DNA from: an uncultured Roseburia sp.
Lineage (GTDB): Bacteria; Bacillota; Clostridia; Lachnospirales; Lachnospiraceae
Length of the DNA stretch: 26,980 nucleotides
Direction of reading: 5' to 3'
Assembly (NCBI GenBank): GCA_947070915.1
Contig: CAMTDY010000015.1
Location: 1-26,980, forward strand
Notes under the pieces: model-generated
What the model was told of the DNA's origin: nothing
The model's input: the letters and a program-made list of their open reading frames with translations, nothing else
Databases searched by the model: none
Shown here: in pieces, positions 16,686 to 23,675 of the stretch
Layout of the letters: the number at the start of each line of letters is the position of its first letter
How positions within the stretch are numbered: position 1 is the stretch's first letter
Position numbers and translations under genes: made by a program

Positions 16686-16714
16686 AGTATATCATAATTA
16701 CGGCAGGGTGTCTA
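16686..16714 (-). promoter_or_regulatory. Sigma-A promoter of cheX, overlapping the aminotransferase 3' end
   Basis: Minus-strand TAGACA (16714-16709), 17 bases, TATACT (16691-16686), with an extended TG. The -35 lies in the last sense codons of the PatA-like gene and the -10 just after its stop. Five of six bases match consensus in each box. Confidence 0.75.
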
Positions 16715-17855
16715 TAAATTTCTGTATCTTTTCCAATGCCACTTTTAGGTTTTCAATAGAATAGGCGTAGGAGATCCGCAGGAACCCTTCCCCGCATTTG
16801 CCAAAGGCATCTCCCGGAACAACAGCTACCCTCTGTTCCTGCAAAAGCCTTCCGGCAAATTCTTCACTGCTCATCCCGAACCGGCTGATATTAGGAAACA
16901 CGTAAAAAGCTCCATAGGGCTCAAAACAAGGGAGTCCCATCTCATTCAGTTCCTTTACGAGAAACCTTCTTCGCTGGTTATAAGCTTCCCGCATCCGGCC
17001 CACATCTTCCATGCCGTTTTTCAGCGCCTCGATCGCCGCATACTGGCTGGTGGTAGGAGAACTCATGATGATGTACTGATGAATCTTTACCATCTGTCGG
17101 ATGATCTCTCTGGGCGCCGCGGCGTATCCCAGCCGCCAGCCCGTCATGGCGAAGGACTTGGAAAAGCCATTGACCACCACCGTGCGCTCTGCCATTCCTG
17201 GCAGGCTGGCGACGGACACATGGCGGCCGTGATAACTAAGTTCTGAATAGATCTCATCCGACAGAACGAACAGATCCTTTTCCTTGATGATATCTGCCAC
17301 AGCCTGTAGCTCCTGGGCTGTCATGACAGCTCCCGTAGGGTTGTTGGGAAATGGAAGCACCACCATTTTCGTCCTGTCGGTGACTGCCTGCCTTAATTTT
17401 GGGGGAGTAAGCTTGAATTGATCCTTTTCTTCCAGCGCGATCTCCACAGGAACACCGCCTGCCATCTTTACGCAGGGAAGGTAGGAGACAAAACAGGGCT
17501 CCGGAATGATCACCTCATCTCCCGGATCCAGCATGGCACGGAATGCCACGTCGATGGCTTCGCTCCCCCCCACAGTGACCAGGATCTCTTCCGGCGTATA
17601 AGGCAGATCAAAACGCTCTCCGAGATATCGGCTGATCTCCTGCCTCAACGGAAGCAGTCCCGCATTGGAAGTGTAATAAGTCCTCCCCTGTTCAAGAGAA
17701 TATATCCCTTCTTCCCGGATGTGCCAGGGTGTATCAAAATCCGGTTCTCCCACGCCCAGGGATATGACATTTTCCATGGTGCTGGCCATATCAAAAAAGC
17801 GCCGGATCCCGGAAGGCTGAAGTTCCATAACAGTTTTTGACAATGGGTTTCTCAT
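16698..17855 (-). CDS. PatA-like PLP-dependent aminotransferase
   Basis: A fold-type I aminotransferase of 385 residues. Visible motifs are SNAGLLPLR, GGSEAIDVAFR, the PLP-contacting Asn in FPNNPTG (about 171-175), the Asp in VLSDEIYSEL (about 200), the Schiff-base Lys233 in NGFSKSFAMTGWRLGY, and the C-terminal substrate Arg in GEGFLRISYA. The whole layout closely follows Bacillus PatA (N-acetyl-diaminopimelate aminotransferase), and the Lrp-type neighbour mirrors the yugG-patA pair, so a role in lysine/diaminopimelate synthesis is likely. Aspartate or aromatic aminotransferase activity is possible. ATG 17855 overlaps the stop of the regulator gene by four bases (ATGA), so translation is coupled. 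Confidence 0.88.
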   Translation of the reverse strand: MRNPLSKTVMELQPSGIRRFFDMASTMENVISLGVGEPDFDTPWHIREEGIYSLEQGRTYYTSNAGLLPLRQEISRYLGERFDLPYTPEEILVTVGGSEAIDVAFRAMLDPGDEVIIPEPCFVSYLPCVKMAGGVPVEIALEEKDQFKLTPPKLRQAVTDRTKMVVLPFPNNPTGAVMTAQELQAVADIIKEKDLFVLSDEIYSELSYHGRHVSVASLPGMAERTVVVNGFSKSFAMTGWRLGYAAAPREIIRQMVKIHQYIIMSSPTTSQYAAIEALKNGMEDVGRMREAYNQRRRFLVKELNEMGLPCFEPYGAFYVFPNISRFGMSSEEFAGRLLQEQRVAVVPGDAFGKCGEGFLRISYAYSIENLKVALEKIQKFIDTLP

Positions 17856-18340
17856 GGTGTGATCAACATCCTCTCATCTTCTTTCGTGTTTTTTGTAAGG
17901 GGAAGACCATGCTCCTTATATTTTTTCAAGACAAAGTAAGTCGCCGTGCTGATGATGGAATCCATCGGCGACAGCTTTGTTGAAACAAAACGTGACACCT
18001 CTTTCATGCTCTTTCCCTCAATGATAACCGTGAGGTCAAATCCTCCGCTCATCAGGTATACACTCTCCACCTCATCAAACTGGTAAATCCTCTCTGCCAC
18101 CTTGTCAAACCCGCGCCCTCTCTGGGGTGCCACCTTGACCTCGATCAGCGCTGTCACGATCTCATTGTCCGTCTTATCCCAGTTGATCAATGCCGGATAG
18201 CCGCAGATGATGCCGCTCTCTTCCATCTCTTTCAAGCACTTCTCCACCTGCTCCGGCGTGGCTGCCAGCATCGCCGCCAGGTCTTCTGTCGTCACTTTTG
18301 CATTCTTTGATATTATATTAAGTATCTCTTCCTGAAGCAT
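17852..18340 (-). CDS. Lrp/AsnC-family transcriptional regulator
   Basis: A 162-residue regulator with an N-terminal helix-turn-helix (about residues 1-50; TEDLAAMLAATPEQVEKCLKE) and a C-terminal RAM/ligand-binding domain (LIEVKVAPQRGRGFDKVAERI, then GGFDLTVIIEG) that binds amino acids in this family. The start ATG 18340 has GGAGGG 7 bases upstream and follows the upstream stop by 21 bases. It overlaps the aminotransferase gene. It probably tunes this operon in response to an amino acid, as inferred from the pairing. It resembles YugG of Bacillus. Confidence 0.9.
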   Translation of the reverse strand: MLQEEILNIISKNAKVTTEDLAAMLAATPEQVEKCLKEMEESGIICGYPALINWDKTDNEIVTALIEVKVAPQRGRGFDKVAERIYQFDEVESVYLMSGGFDLTVIIEGKSMKEVSRFVSTKLSPMDSIISTATYFVLKKYKEHGLPLTKNTKEDERMLITP

Positions 18341-18361
18341 TTATTTTCCCTCCTATACTGC

Positions 18362-19327
18362 TTATCCATTTCCCGGAGGAACCAGAAAACGTTTTTCCTC
18401 CCCATTTGTTACGATCCTGTCCTGGTCCTCCCGGATCCGTCCGATCACCGCGGCCACGATCCCTGCCTCTTCAAACTGCCAGAGCAGACGGGAACCGCCG
18501 GATGTAACGATCAGAAGCACTCCCTCTGACGCTGTCGTATAAGGATTCTCATCAAAATATTCGCAGATCTCCACCGTCTCCTGACGAATCGGTATTTTTT
18601 TCAGATCCACTTCCAGACCGGCTCCACACTGCTCTCCCAGCTCCCAGAGGGCGCCAAAGATTCCTCCGGCTGAGGCATTGTGGAGCGCTGCCGCACCGCT
18701 CTCCCAGGCGATGGCTGCCTCAGGCAGACAGTTTATGTCCCTGCCATAGCTCTCGGCGCACTCCAGGAAATCTTTTCCAAACCGCTTCTGCAGTTCCTTT
18801 TTCCCTTTCATTATTAAATCTGTCATCCCGGAAGCTCCCGCCCATTTTGTCATCACCAGATCCATCCCCGGCCTGGGCTTTGTTTTTGTGGCTTTCACAT
18901 TTTCCCTGCACAGGCCAACTCCCGTCACGGTGATCACAGGTTCTGTCACCGCCGGCATAACTTCTGTATGCCCGCCAAGAATATCCACCTGGTACTCCTC
19001 CGCCAGACTGCCGATCTGATCCATGATCTGCCGGAGCTGCTGTTCCTCGCTTCCTTCCGGAAGAAGTATGTCCAGCATCATTCCCGACGGCTCTGCCCCG
19101 GCACAGCAGATATCATTTACCATGCGGAAAAATGCCCGGTATCCTAAGGTATCCGCAGCGCCAGTAACCGGATTGGTGCAGAATGCCATGGGCACTCCGC
19201 CCGCCGGACAGTATACGCTGCTATCCCTTCCCGGTCCCGGAGGTCCGGCAAGGAACCCGCTTCTGTATGTAATCTTTTTTCGTACAGCCCGCTTTAATAT
19301 CCTTTCCGGTATCTTTCCTGAATGCAT
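18362..19327 (-). CDS. AIR-synthase-related (HypE-like) protein
   Basis: A member of the ATP-binding PurM/HypE/ThiL/SelD fold superfamily. Visible features are GKIPERILKRAV at the N-terminus, the ATP-binding core (NDICCAGAEPSGMMLDILLP), the domain-swap GGHTEVMPAV, and the C-terminal NPYTTASEGVLLIVTSGG. It lacks the C-terminal cysteine tail of true HypE, and no hydrogenase genes are near, so its substrate is unknown. The frame is open to a GTG at 19396 that overlaps the VanW stop, but the first 23 residues look unconserved. ATG 19327, with AGGTG 5 bases upstream, begins at the family's usual position. Both starts have a plausible ribosome binding site. Confidence 0.8.
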   Translation of the reverse strand: MHSGKIPERILKRAVRKKITYRSGFLAGPPGPGRDSSVYCPAGGVPMAFCTNPVTGAADTLGYRAFFRMVNDICCAGAEPSGMMLDILLPEGSEEQQLRQIMDQIGSLAEEYQVDILGGHTEVMPAVTEPVITVTGVGLCRENVKATKTKPRPGMDLVMTKWAGASGMTDLIMKGKKELQKRFGKDFLECAESYGRDINCLPEAAIAWESGAAALHNASAGGIFGALWELGEQCGAGLEVDLKKIPIRQETVEICEYFDENPYTTASEGVLLIVTSGGSRLLWQFEEAGIVAAVIGRIREDQDRIVTNGEEKRFLVPPGNG

Positions 19328-19392
19328 AAATACACCTGTCTCTCCTGATTCTTCCCAGCCCGGCGCCGTAGAACTGATATTTTGTCCCAGGG

Positions 19393-21021
19393 TCACTGAG
19401 TCCCCTGCTGCGGATCCATCTGGGATGGGGTTCCCGCCGCTGCATCCTGGGCCGGATCGGCTGGCTGCTGGTCGGGCACTGCTCCACCGGTTGAATTTCC
19501 AGCGCTGTTTCCTTCTGCATTGCCACCCGTATTTCCTCCTGTGCTGCCACCTTTAGTACTTCCCGCAGAACGCCCGGCACTTCTTCCCTCTCTGGAGTTA
19601 TCTTCCCGGTCCGAATTCGTCGGCTTCTTCGTCGGCTTCGGCTTCGGTGTCGGCTTTGGCACTTTCATCGCCCCCCTGGTCACATAGCGGGGAGACGCCG
19701 AATAGGTACTGCTGTTTATCTGCGTTTTCGTTTCTTTTCCATTTTCTTTCACGATCTTCCAGAGTTTCGCTTTGTATCCGGTATGCGCCTCCTGGGTTAC
19801 CGTCATATAGGATTCGGGTTTCGTCTTATCAAAAGTAATTTTGTCAGCCCCCGGCTGTATCGTATCTGTCACCTCGGACTCAAACCGGATCGTCCGGTCC
19901 GGACTCCTGGTCTCTTCTCCATACAGGGTGAAATAAATACTGCTTCCATAGGTTCCCCCCTGAATGTATATAGGAACGGAGGTATTATTCTTAAATTTAA
20001 AGTCCTTGTAATCTCCGGCAATAGCGGCATCCATAGAGGGTTTCACATAGCTTACCACCATAGAGTGGGGGCTTCTTTCCACAATCTCCAGTTCAGCCTT
20101 AAGTACAGCATTATATAGGGTAGTAGAGACCTGGCAGACCCCGCCTCCCAGACTATCCTCTACCTTGCCATTATTATAAGATGCTGCCTCATAATAGCCA
20201 TTTTCTTCTGTAAGAGGCGAAATTGTATCGTGAACTGAGAAAGTATCCCCCGGATATAGCACCGTCCCGCTTATGAGACGTGCCGCATTGGCAAGGTTTT
20301 TTGTCCGGTTGACATTACCGGCGTTAAAGGTGGTAGTGAATGTACCAATCTTGTCCTTGCATCTAGCCGCTGTCTCCTCTGTGATCTCTGGCTGCTGTAC
20401 CTTGATCTCAGCAGTCACAGGAATCTGCACCTCGGTACCACCGGAGGCCTCCACAGCTTCTTTTACCAGCTGCATCGTGCGCTCTGTGTCGATGCTGATC
20501 CCATCCTTGGCTTTTGTGTATACAAGTTTGCCATCTTCCATCTTGATCTCGGCATTTTTCGCTCCAACACACATCTTTTTGCTGTTTTTCTTAATATATT
20601 TTTTTAAGACTTCCTCGTCCAGCGCCATCGTGACCTTGTATGTGTATTTTCCCTGGGCCGCCGCTTTGATCTGGCGGTAATTTTCTATCATATTTCCGCT
20701 TTTTCCGATCTTCATCGCCTCATCGAGAAAATCCCCGGCCGAGAAGGAGTAACCCGTCTCGTCCAGACGGCTGGTAACCGTCTCTCCATTTATGTTCAGT
20801 ACGAGATTGCGGCTCCCCAGCTGGGTAATATAAGAATTCACCGCCACAGATGCTTCCTCTTCTGTCATACCGCTGATATCAATGGAATCTACTTTTATCC
20901 CGTTACACATTTTATCCTTATCCGGCTTGATCCGGCTGTAACTGGCATACACATAAACTCCGATGATCGCAAACATAACAATAATAACAGCAAACGCTGC
21001 CATAATCCCTCTTCGTCTCAA
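19393..21021 (-). CDS. VanW-family membrane-anchored cell-wall protein
   Basis: A 542-residue protein with an N-terminal membrane anchor (AAFAVIIVMFAIIGVYVYAS) and an extracytoplasmic body. In order it has a peptidoglycan-binding PG_binding_4-type region (about 40-230), a VanW domain (about 240-375, with SLGGGVCQVSTTLYNAVLKA and ERSPHSM), a G5-like segment (about 380-445), and a low-complexity Lys/Pro then Gly/Ser/Asn tail. VanW domains occur in vancomycin-resistance clusters and widely in Clostridia, with no settled enzymatic role. The frame opens at ATG 21042, but the strong GGGAGGA lies after that ATG and 7 bases before a TTG at 21021, so TTG is the better start. A 36-residue membrane protein gene precedes it. 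Confidence 0.85.
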   Translation of the reverse strand: MRRRGIMAAFAVIIVMFAIIGVYVYASYSRIKPDKDKMCNGIKVDSIDISGMTEEEASVAVNSYITQLGSRNLVLNINGETVTSRLDETGYSFSAGDFLDEAMKIGKSGNMIENYRQIKAAAQGKYTYKVTMALDEEVLKKYIKKNSKKMCVGAKNAEIKMEDGKLVYTKAKDGISIDTERTMQLVKEAVEASGGTEVQIPVTAEIKVQQPEITEETAARCKDKIGTFTTTFNAGNVNRTKNLANAARLISGTVLYPGDTFSVHDTISPLTEENGYYEAASYNNGKVEDSLGGGVCQVSTTLYNAVLKAELEIVERSPHSMVVSYVKPSMDAAIAGDYKDFKFKNNTSVPIYIQGGTYGSSIYFTLYGEETRSPDRTIRFESEVTDTIQPGADKITFDKTKPESYMTVTQEAHTGYKAKLWKIVKENGKETKTQINSSTYSASPRYVTRGAMKVPKPTPKPKPTKKPTNSDREDNSREGRSAGRSAGSTKGGSTGGNTGGNAEGNSAGNSTGGAVPDQQPADPAQDAAAGTPSQMDPQQGTQ

Positions 21022-21074
21022 TAAAAGTCCTCCCTTGCACATTTACCTAAGCTGTATTAAAATATATACAGGAT

Positions 21075-21185
21075 TTATTCAACTCCTGGCAGTACGTAGG
21101 GCAGTACGATCCCAGCCAGCATTGCAATAATCAGTACCAGACATATGATCGCAGCGATCATACGCTGTTTTTTACGGTTCATCAT
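21075..21185 (-). CDS. 36-residue single-pass membrane protein
   Basis: A short ORF starting MMNRKKQR, followed by one hydrophobic helix of about 23 residues (about 10-32, AAIICLVLIIAMLAG...) and a short tail ending LPGVE. ATG 21185 is preceded by a perfect AGGAGG (21201-21196) about 10 bases upstream. It lies 53 bases ahead of the VanW TTG start with no terminator between, so it probably heads that operon. The basic N-terminus predicts N-in topology with the tail outside. It is too short for most gene callers. The function is unknown; it could be a regulator or stabiliser of the VanW protein. Confidence 0.65.
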   Translation of the reverse strand: MMNRKKQRMIAAIICLVLIIAMLAGIVLPYVLPGVE

Positions 21186-21236
21186 GATATGTTAACCTCC
21201 TTGTCGATATTATTTTATACTGAAAGGATGAATAAA

Positions 21237-21854
21237 ATGTTTGATAATTTGCCATTTCCTTCACTCTTTGTATGTTTTCTGATCTTTATCCTCTGGCTCC
21301 ACTATGAAAAGCGAAAGAGCAGCCGGGAAGAAAAGAAGTTATCCGACGAGTTCTGGCAGCGGGAAGAGGCCGCTAACTGTGCCAGAAACAAAGATATATC
21401 CAAACTGCCTGTGTTTGAGCCTGATATGAAACAGGTCCCCATGCCAGAAAGCGGCGATGAAAATATCTGTTATTATCAGAACCGGGTTTTAGAACAGAGC
21501 AGACTCCCGATGATGGATCTGTCGGAATATTCCAACACAGATTTAAAGTTAGCATATGGCGTTGGAAATTTCAAGACTTTATCCCAATATGACGAAAATT
21601 TTAATGATTTTTTAATGAATATGTCAAATCTTGGAAAAGCTTACCATAAAGAGGGACTATTGGAAGAAGCTTCCACTGTTTACCGCTTCTGCCTGAACTC
21701 TGGTTCCGATAAATCCACGGATTACCGGGCTCTTGCGGAGATTTATGCCGCTATGGGCGCAAAAAGGGAATTATCTTCCCTTGCAGAAGAGGTTTTGCGC
21801 TCGGAACTTCCCCGCCGGGAGATACTCAGTCAGGAATTCCGGAAACTGGTGTAA
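21237..21854 (+). CDS. Membrane-anchored protein with helical (TPR-like) repeats
   Basis: A 205-residue protein with an N-terminal membrane helix (FPSLFVCFLIFILWL), a charged stretch (HYEKRKSSREEKK) and a C-terminal helical-repeat region (about 120-205; LGKAYHKEGLLEEASTVYRFCL, then YRALAEIYAAMGA) typical of tetratricopeptide repeats. These form protein-protein docking surfaces. Three in-frame starts exist (21189, 21228, 21237); only ATG 21237 has a ribosome binding site, AAAGGA, at a proper 8-base spacing. It diverges from the VanW operon across about 50 bases and converges on the radical SAM gene. The specific role is unknown. Confidence 0.75.
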   Translation: MFDNLPFPSLFVCFLIFILWLHYEKRKSSREEKKLSDEFWQREEAANCARNKDISKLPVFEPDMKQVPMPESGDENICYYQNRVLEQSRLPMMDLSEYSNTDLKLAYGVGNFKTLSQYDENFNDFLMNMSNLGKAYHKEGLLEEASTVYRFCLNSGSDKSTDYRALAEIYAAMGAKRELSSLAEEVLRSELPRREILSQEFRKLV

Positions 21855-21905
21855 TAAAAATTAAGTTTATCCACGCCAGGGCGTGCAGAACGTAGGAATG
21901 AGTTT

Positions 21906-23675
21906 TCAGCCCCCCGCCTGCCCGATCCGCGTCACTCCGGCACTGTGATTCAGCGGATTCCTCTGACGGTAGTCAAAAACAAGGGAATAGGGGGCATTTT
22001 TCTCAATCCTCTGTTCCGCCAGCAATACTTGAATATCCAGGGTAAACCGACCAATATATACCATGTTAAACAATTGTTTTGTCACAAACCCGCCATAGCT
22101 GGAAAGAATCCTGGGATTTTCTGCTTCCTCATCCAGAAATCTTCTCACCCAGGCAAGATATTCACGGTCCCTCGGCCTCACAAAGGAAGGGGGATTTTTA
22201 ATGTAATCCCGGAGATAAAGATCATAGGTCAGCGCCTGCCGGAACTCCTCTGCCAGATCTTCAAACTGGCTGCTGGCATATTCCCAAAAGATCTCATAGC
22301 GGGAAACCCGGCTGTGCTTCCTCCCAAAGTATCTTTTTTCATCGTAATATTCTGCCAGTCCCTCATACATCCGGAAGGCATCCCCGGTACAGCACTCCAG
22401 CAGCGCCATCGCTGCGGGAAACTGAAAACTATTGTAATATACTTCCACCATCTCTTCCACCCCTTTGAGACGCATTACATCCTCATAAGGCAGCCACCGC
22501 GTCGACAGAACCTCATAGGGAGGACGGTTCCCATAAACCACCTCATACTCTTCCCTGGCCTCATCCATATAAGATCCTTTTAGGACTTTAAGAAAACCAA
22601 GCTGAAACTGATCCGGCTTCATGGCATACACATCGAGAAAGGATCGGTGAAAGGAATCATAGTCCTCATAGGGAAGCCCTGCGATGAGATCCAGATGCTG
22701 GTGGATATTGCCCGTTTCTTTAACCTTCCGCACATTTTCCCGGATCCGCCCCAGATCTGCCCTGCGGCGAATGGCCTGCATTGTCTCCGGGTTCGTGGAC
22801 TGGACGCCGATCTCAAACTGAACCAGTCCCGGCCGGAAGCTCTGGAACAGTTCAAAATCTTCCTCCCGCAGAAGATCCCCGCCTATCTCAAAATGAAAAT
22901 TCGTAATCCCATTGTCATGTTCATGGATATATTTCCAGATCCCATAGGCATGTTCATGATTACAGTTAAAGGTGCGGTCCACAAACTTCACCTGTTTTAC
23001 GTGATGCTCCAGGAAAAAATCCAGCTCTTCAAATACCAGCGGCAGGCTGCGCATCCGCACGCTTTTTTCCACAGACGAAAGACAGTAACTGCAGGAAAAT
23101 GGACAGCCCCGGATCGTCTCATAATATATGATACGGTTTTCCATATCCTCCAGATCCCGGTAGGGAAAACAAAGCTCGTCCATCCTGGCAGGCTCCCTCG
23201 CCGGTGTCATATGAATCTCTCCCGCTTTATCCCGGTAACAGAGTCCGCAAATATTCTCCAGTTCCTTGTAAGGCTTCCCCTCACAATACCATTCCAGAAG
23301 CTCCCGGAAGGTGTTCTCTCCCTCTCCGGCGATGATCATATCCACATACTCATGCCCTTCCAGCCTTTGTACAGCATCATAGGATACCTCCGGGCCTCCC
23401 AGCAGAATCCTGACCCCTGGAAGAATCTTTTTCAAATTTTCCGCCACATCCAACACATACTCTATATTCCAGATATAACAGGAAAATCCCACCATGTCCG
23501 GTTTCTCACGAAAGATCCCCTGCAGGATCTCTTCTCTTCTATGATTAATGGTAAACTCCGCCAGCTCCACCTGTGCTGTATATTTTCCCGCATTTGCCCG
23601 CAGGGAATACACTGCCAGATTAGAATGGATATATTTTGCATTGATGGCTGTCAAAAGTATTTTCTTCTTATTCAA
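21906..23675 (-). CDS. B12-binding-domain radical SAM protein with DUF4080
   Basis: A 589-residue protein with a cobalamin-binding-like N-terminal domain (about 1-150; ILLGGPEVSYDA and DMIIAGEGE motifs). The radical SAM core carries the 4Fe-4S ligands C191-x3-C195-x2-C198 in GCPFSCSYC. Its C-terminal extension of about 200 residues corresponds to DUF4080. The reaction is unknown; relatives catalyse methylations or other radical reactions. Translation starts at TTG 23675, overlapping the end of the polymerase gene by 8 bases. A strong AAAGGAGG sits inside that gene's last codons, so the two are coupled, which suggests a shared envelope or glycan pathway. Confidence 0.88.
   Translation of the reverse strand: MNKKKILLTAINAKYIHSNLAVYSLRANAGKYTAQVELAEFTINHRREEILQGIFREKPDMVGFSCYIWNIEYVLDVAENLKKILPGVRILLGGPEVSYDAVQRLEGHEYVDMIIAGEGENTFRELLEWYCEGKPYKELENICGLCYRDKAGEIHMTPAREPARMDELCFPYRDLEDMENRIIYYETIRGCPFSCSYCLSSVEKSVRMRSLPLVFEELDFFLEHHVKQVKFVDRTFNCNHEHAYGIWKYIHEHDNGITNFHFEIGGDLLREEDFELFQSFRPGLVQFEIGVQSTNPETMQAIRRRADLGRIRENVRKVKETGNIHQHLDLIAGLPYEDYDSFHRSFLDVYAMKPDQFQLGFLKVLKGSYMDEAREEYEVVYGNRPPYEVLSTRWLPYEDVMRLKGVEEMVEVYYNSFQFPAAMALLECCTGDAFRMYEGLAEYYDEKRYFGRKHSRVSRYEIFWEYASSQFEDLAEEFRQALTYDLYLRDYIKNPPSFVRPRDREYLAWVRRFLDEEAENPRILSSYGGFVTKQLFNMVYIGRFTLDIQVLLAEQRIEKNAPYSLVFDYRQRNPLNHSAGVTRIGQAGG

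Noticed and set aside
21186..21236. TATACT and TATAAAAT in the divergent gap before the VanW operon
   Set aside because: Both lack a good -35, and the plus-strand TATACT would start transcription inside the ribosome binding site, so neither is called as a promoter.
21871..21886. CACGCC/GGCGTG palindrome between two convergent genes
   Set aside because: The loop is only two bases and no T-run follows on the plus strand, so I do not call it a terminator. It may be chance or a binding site.
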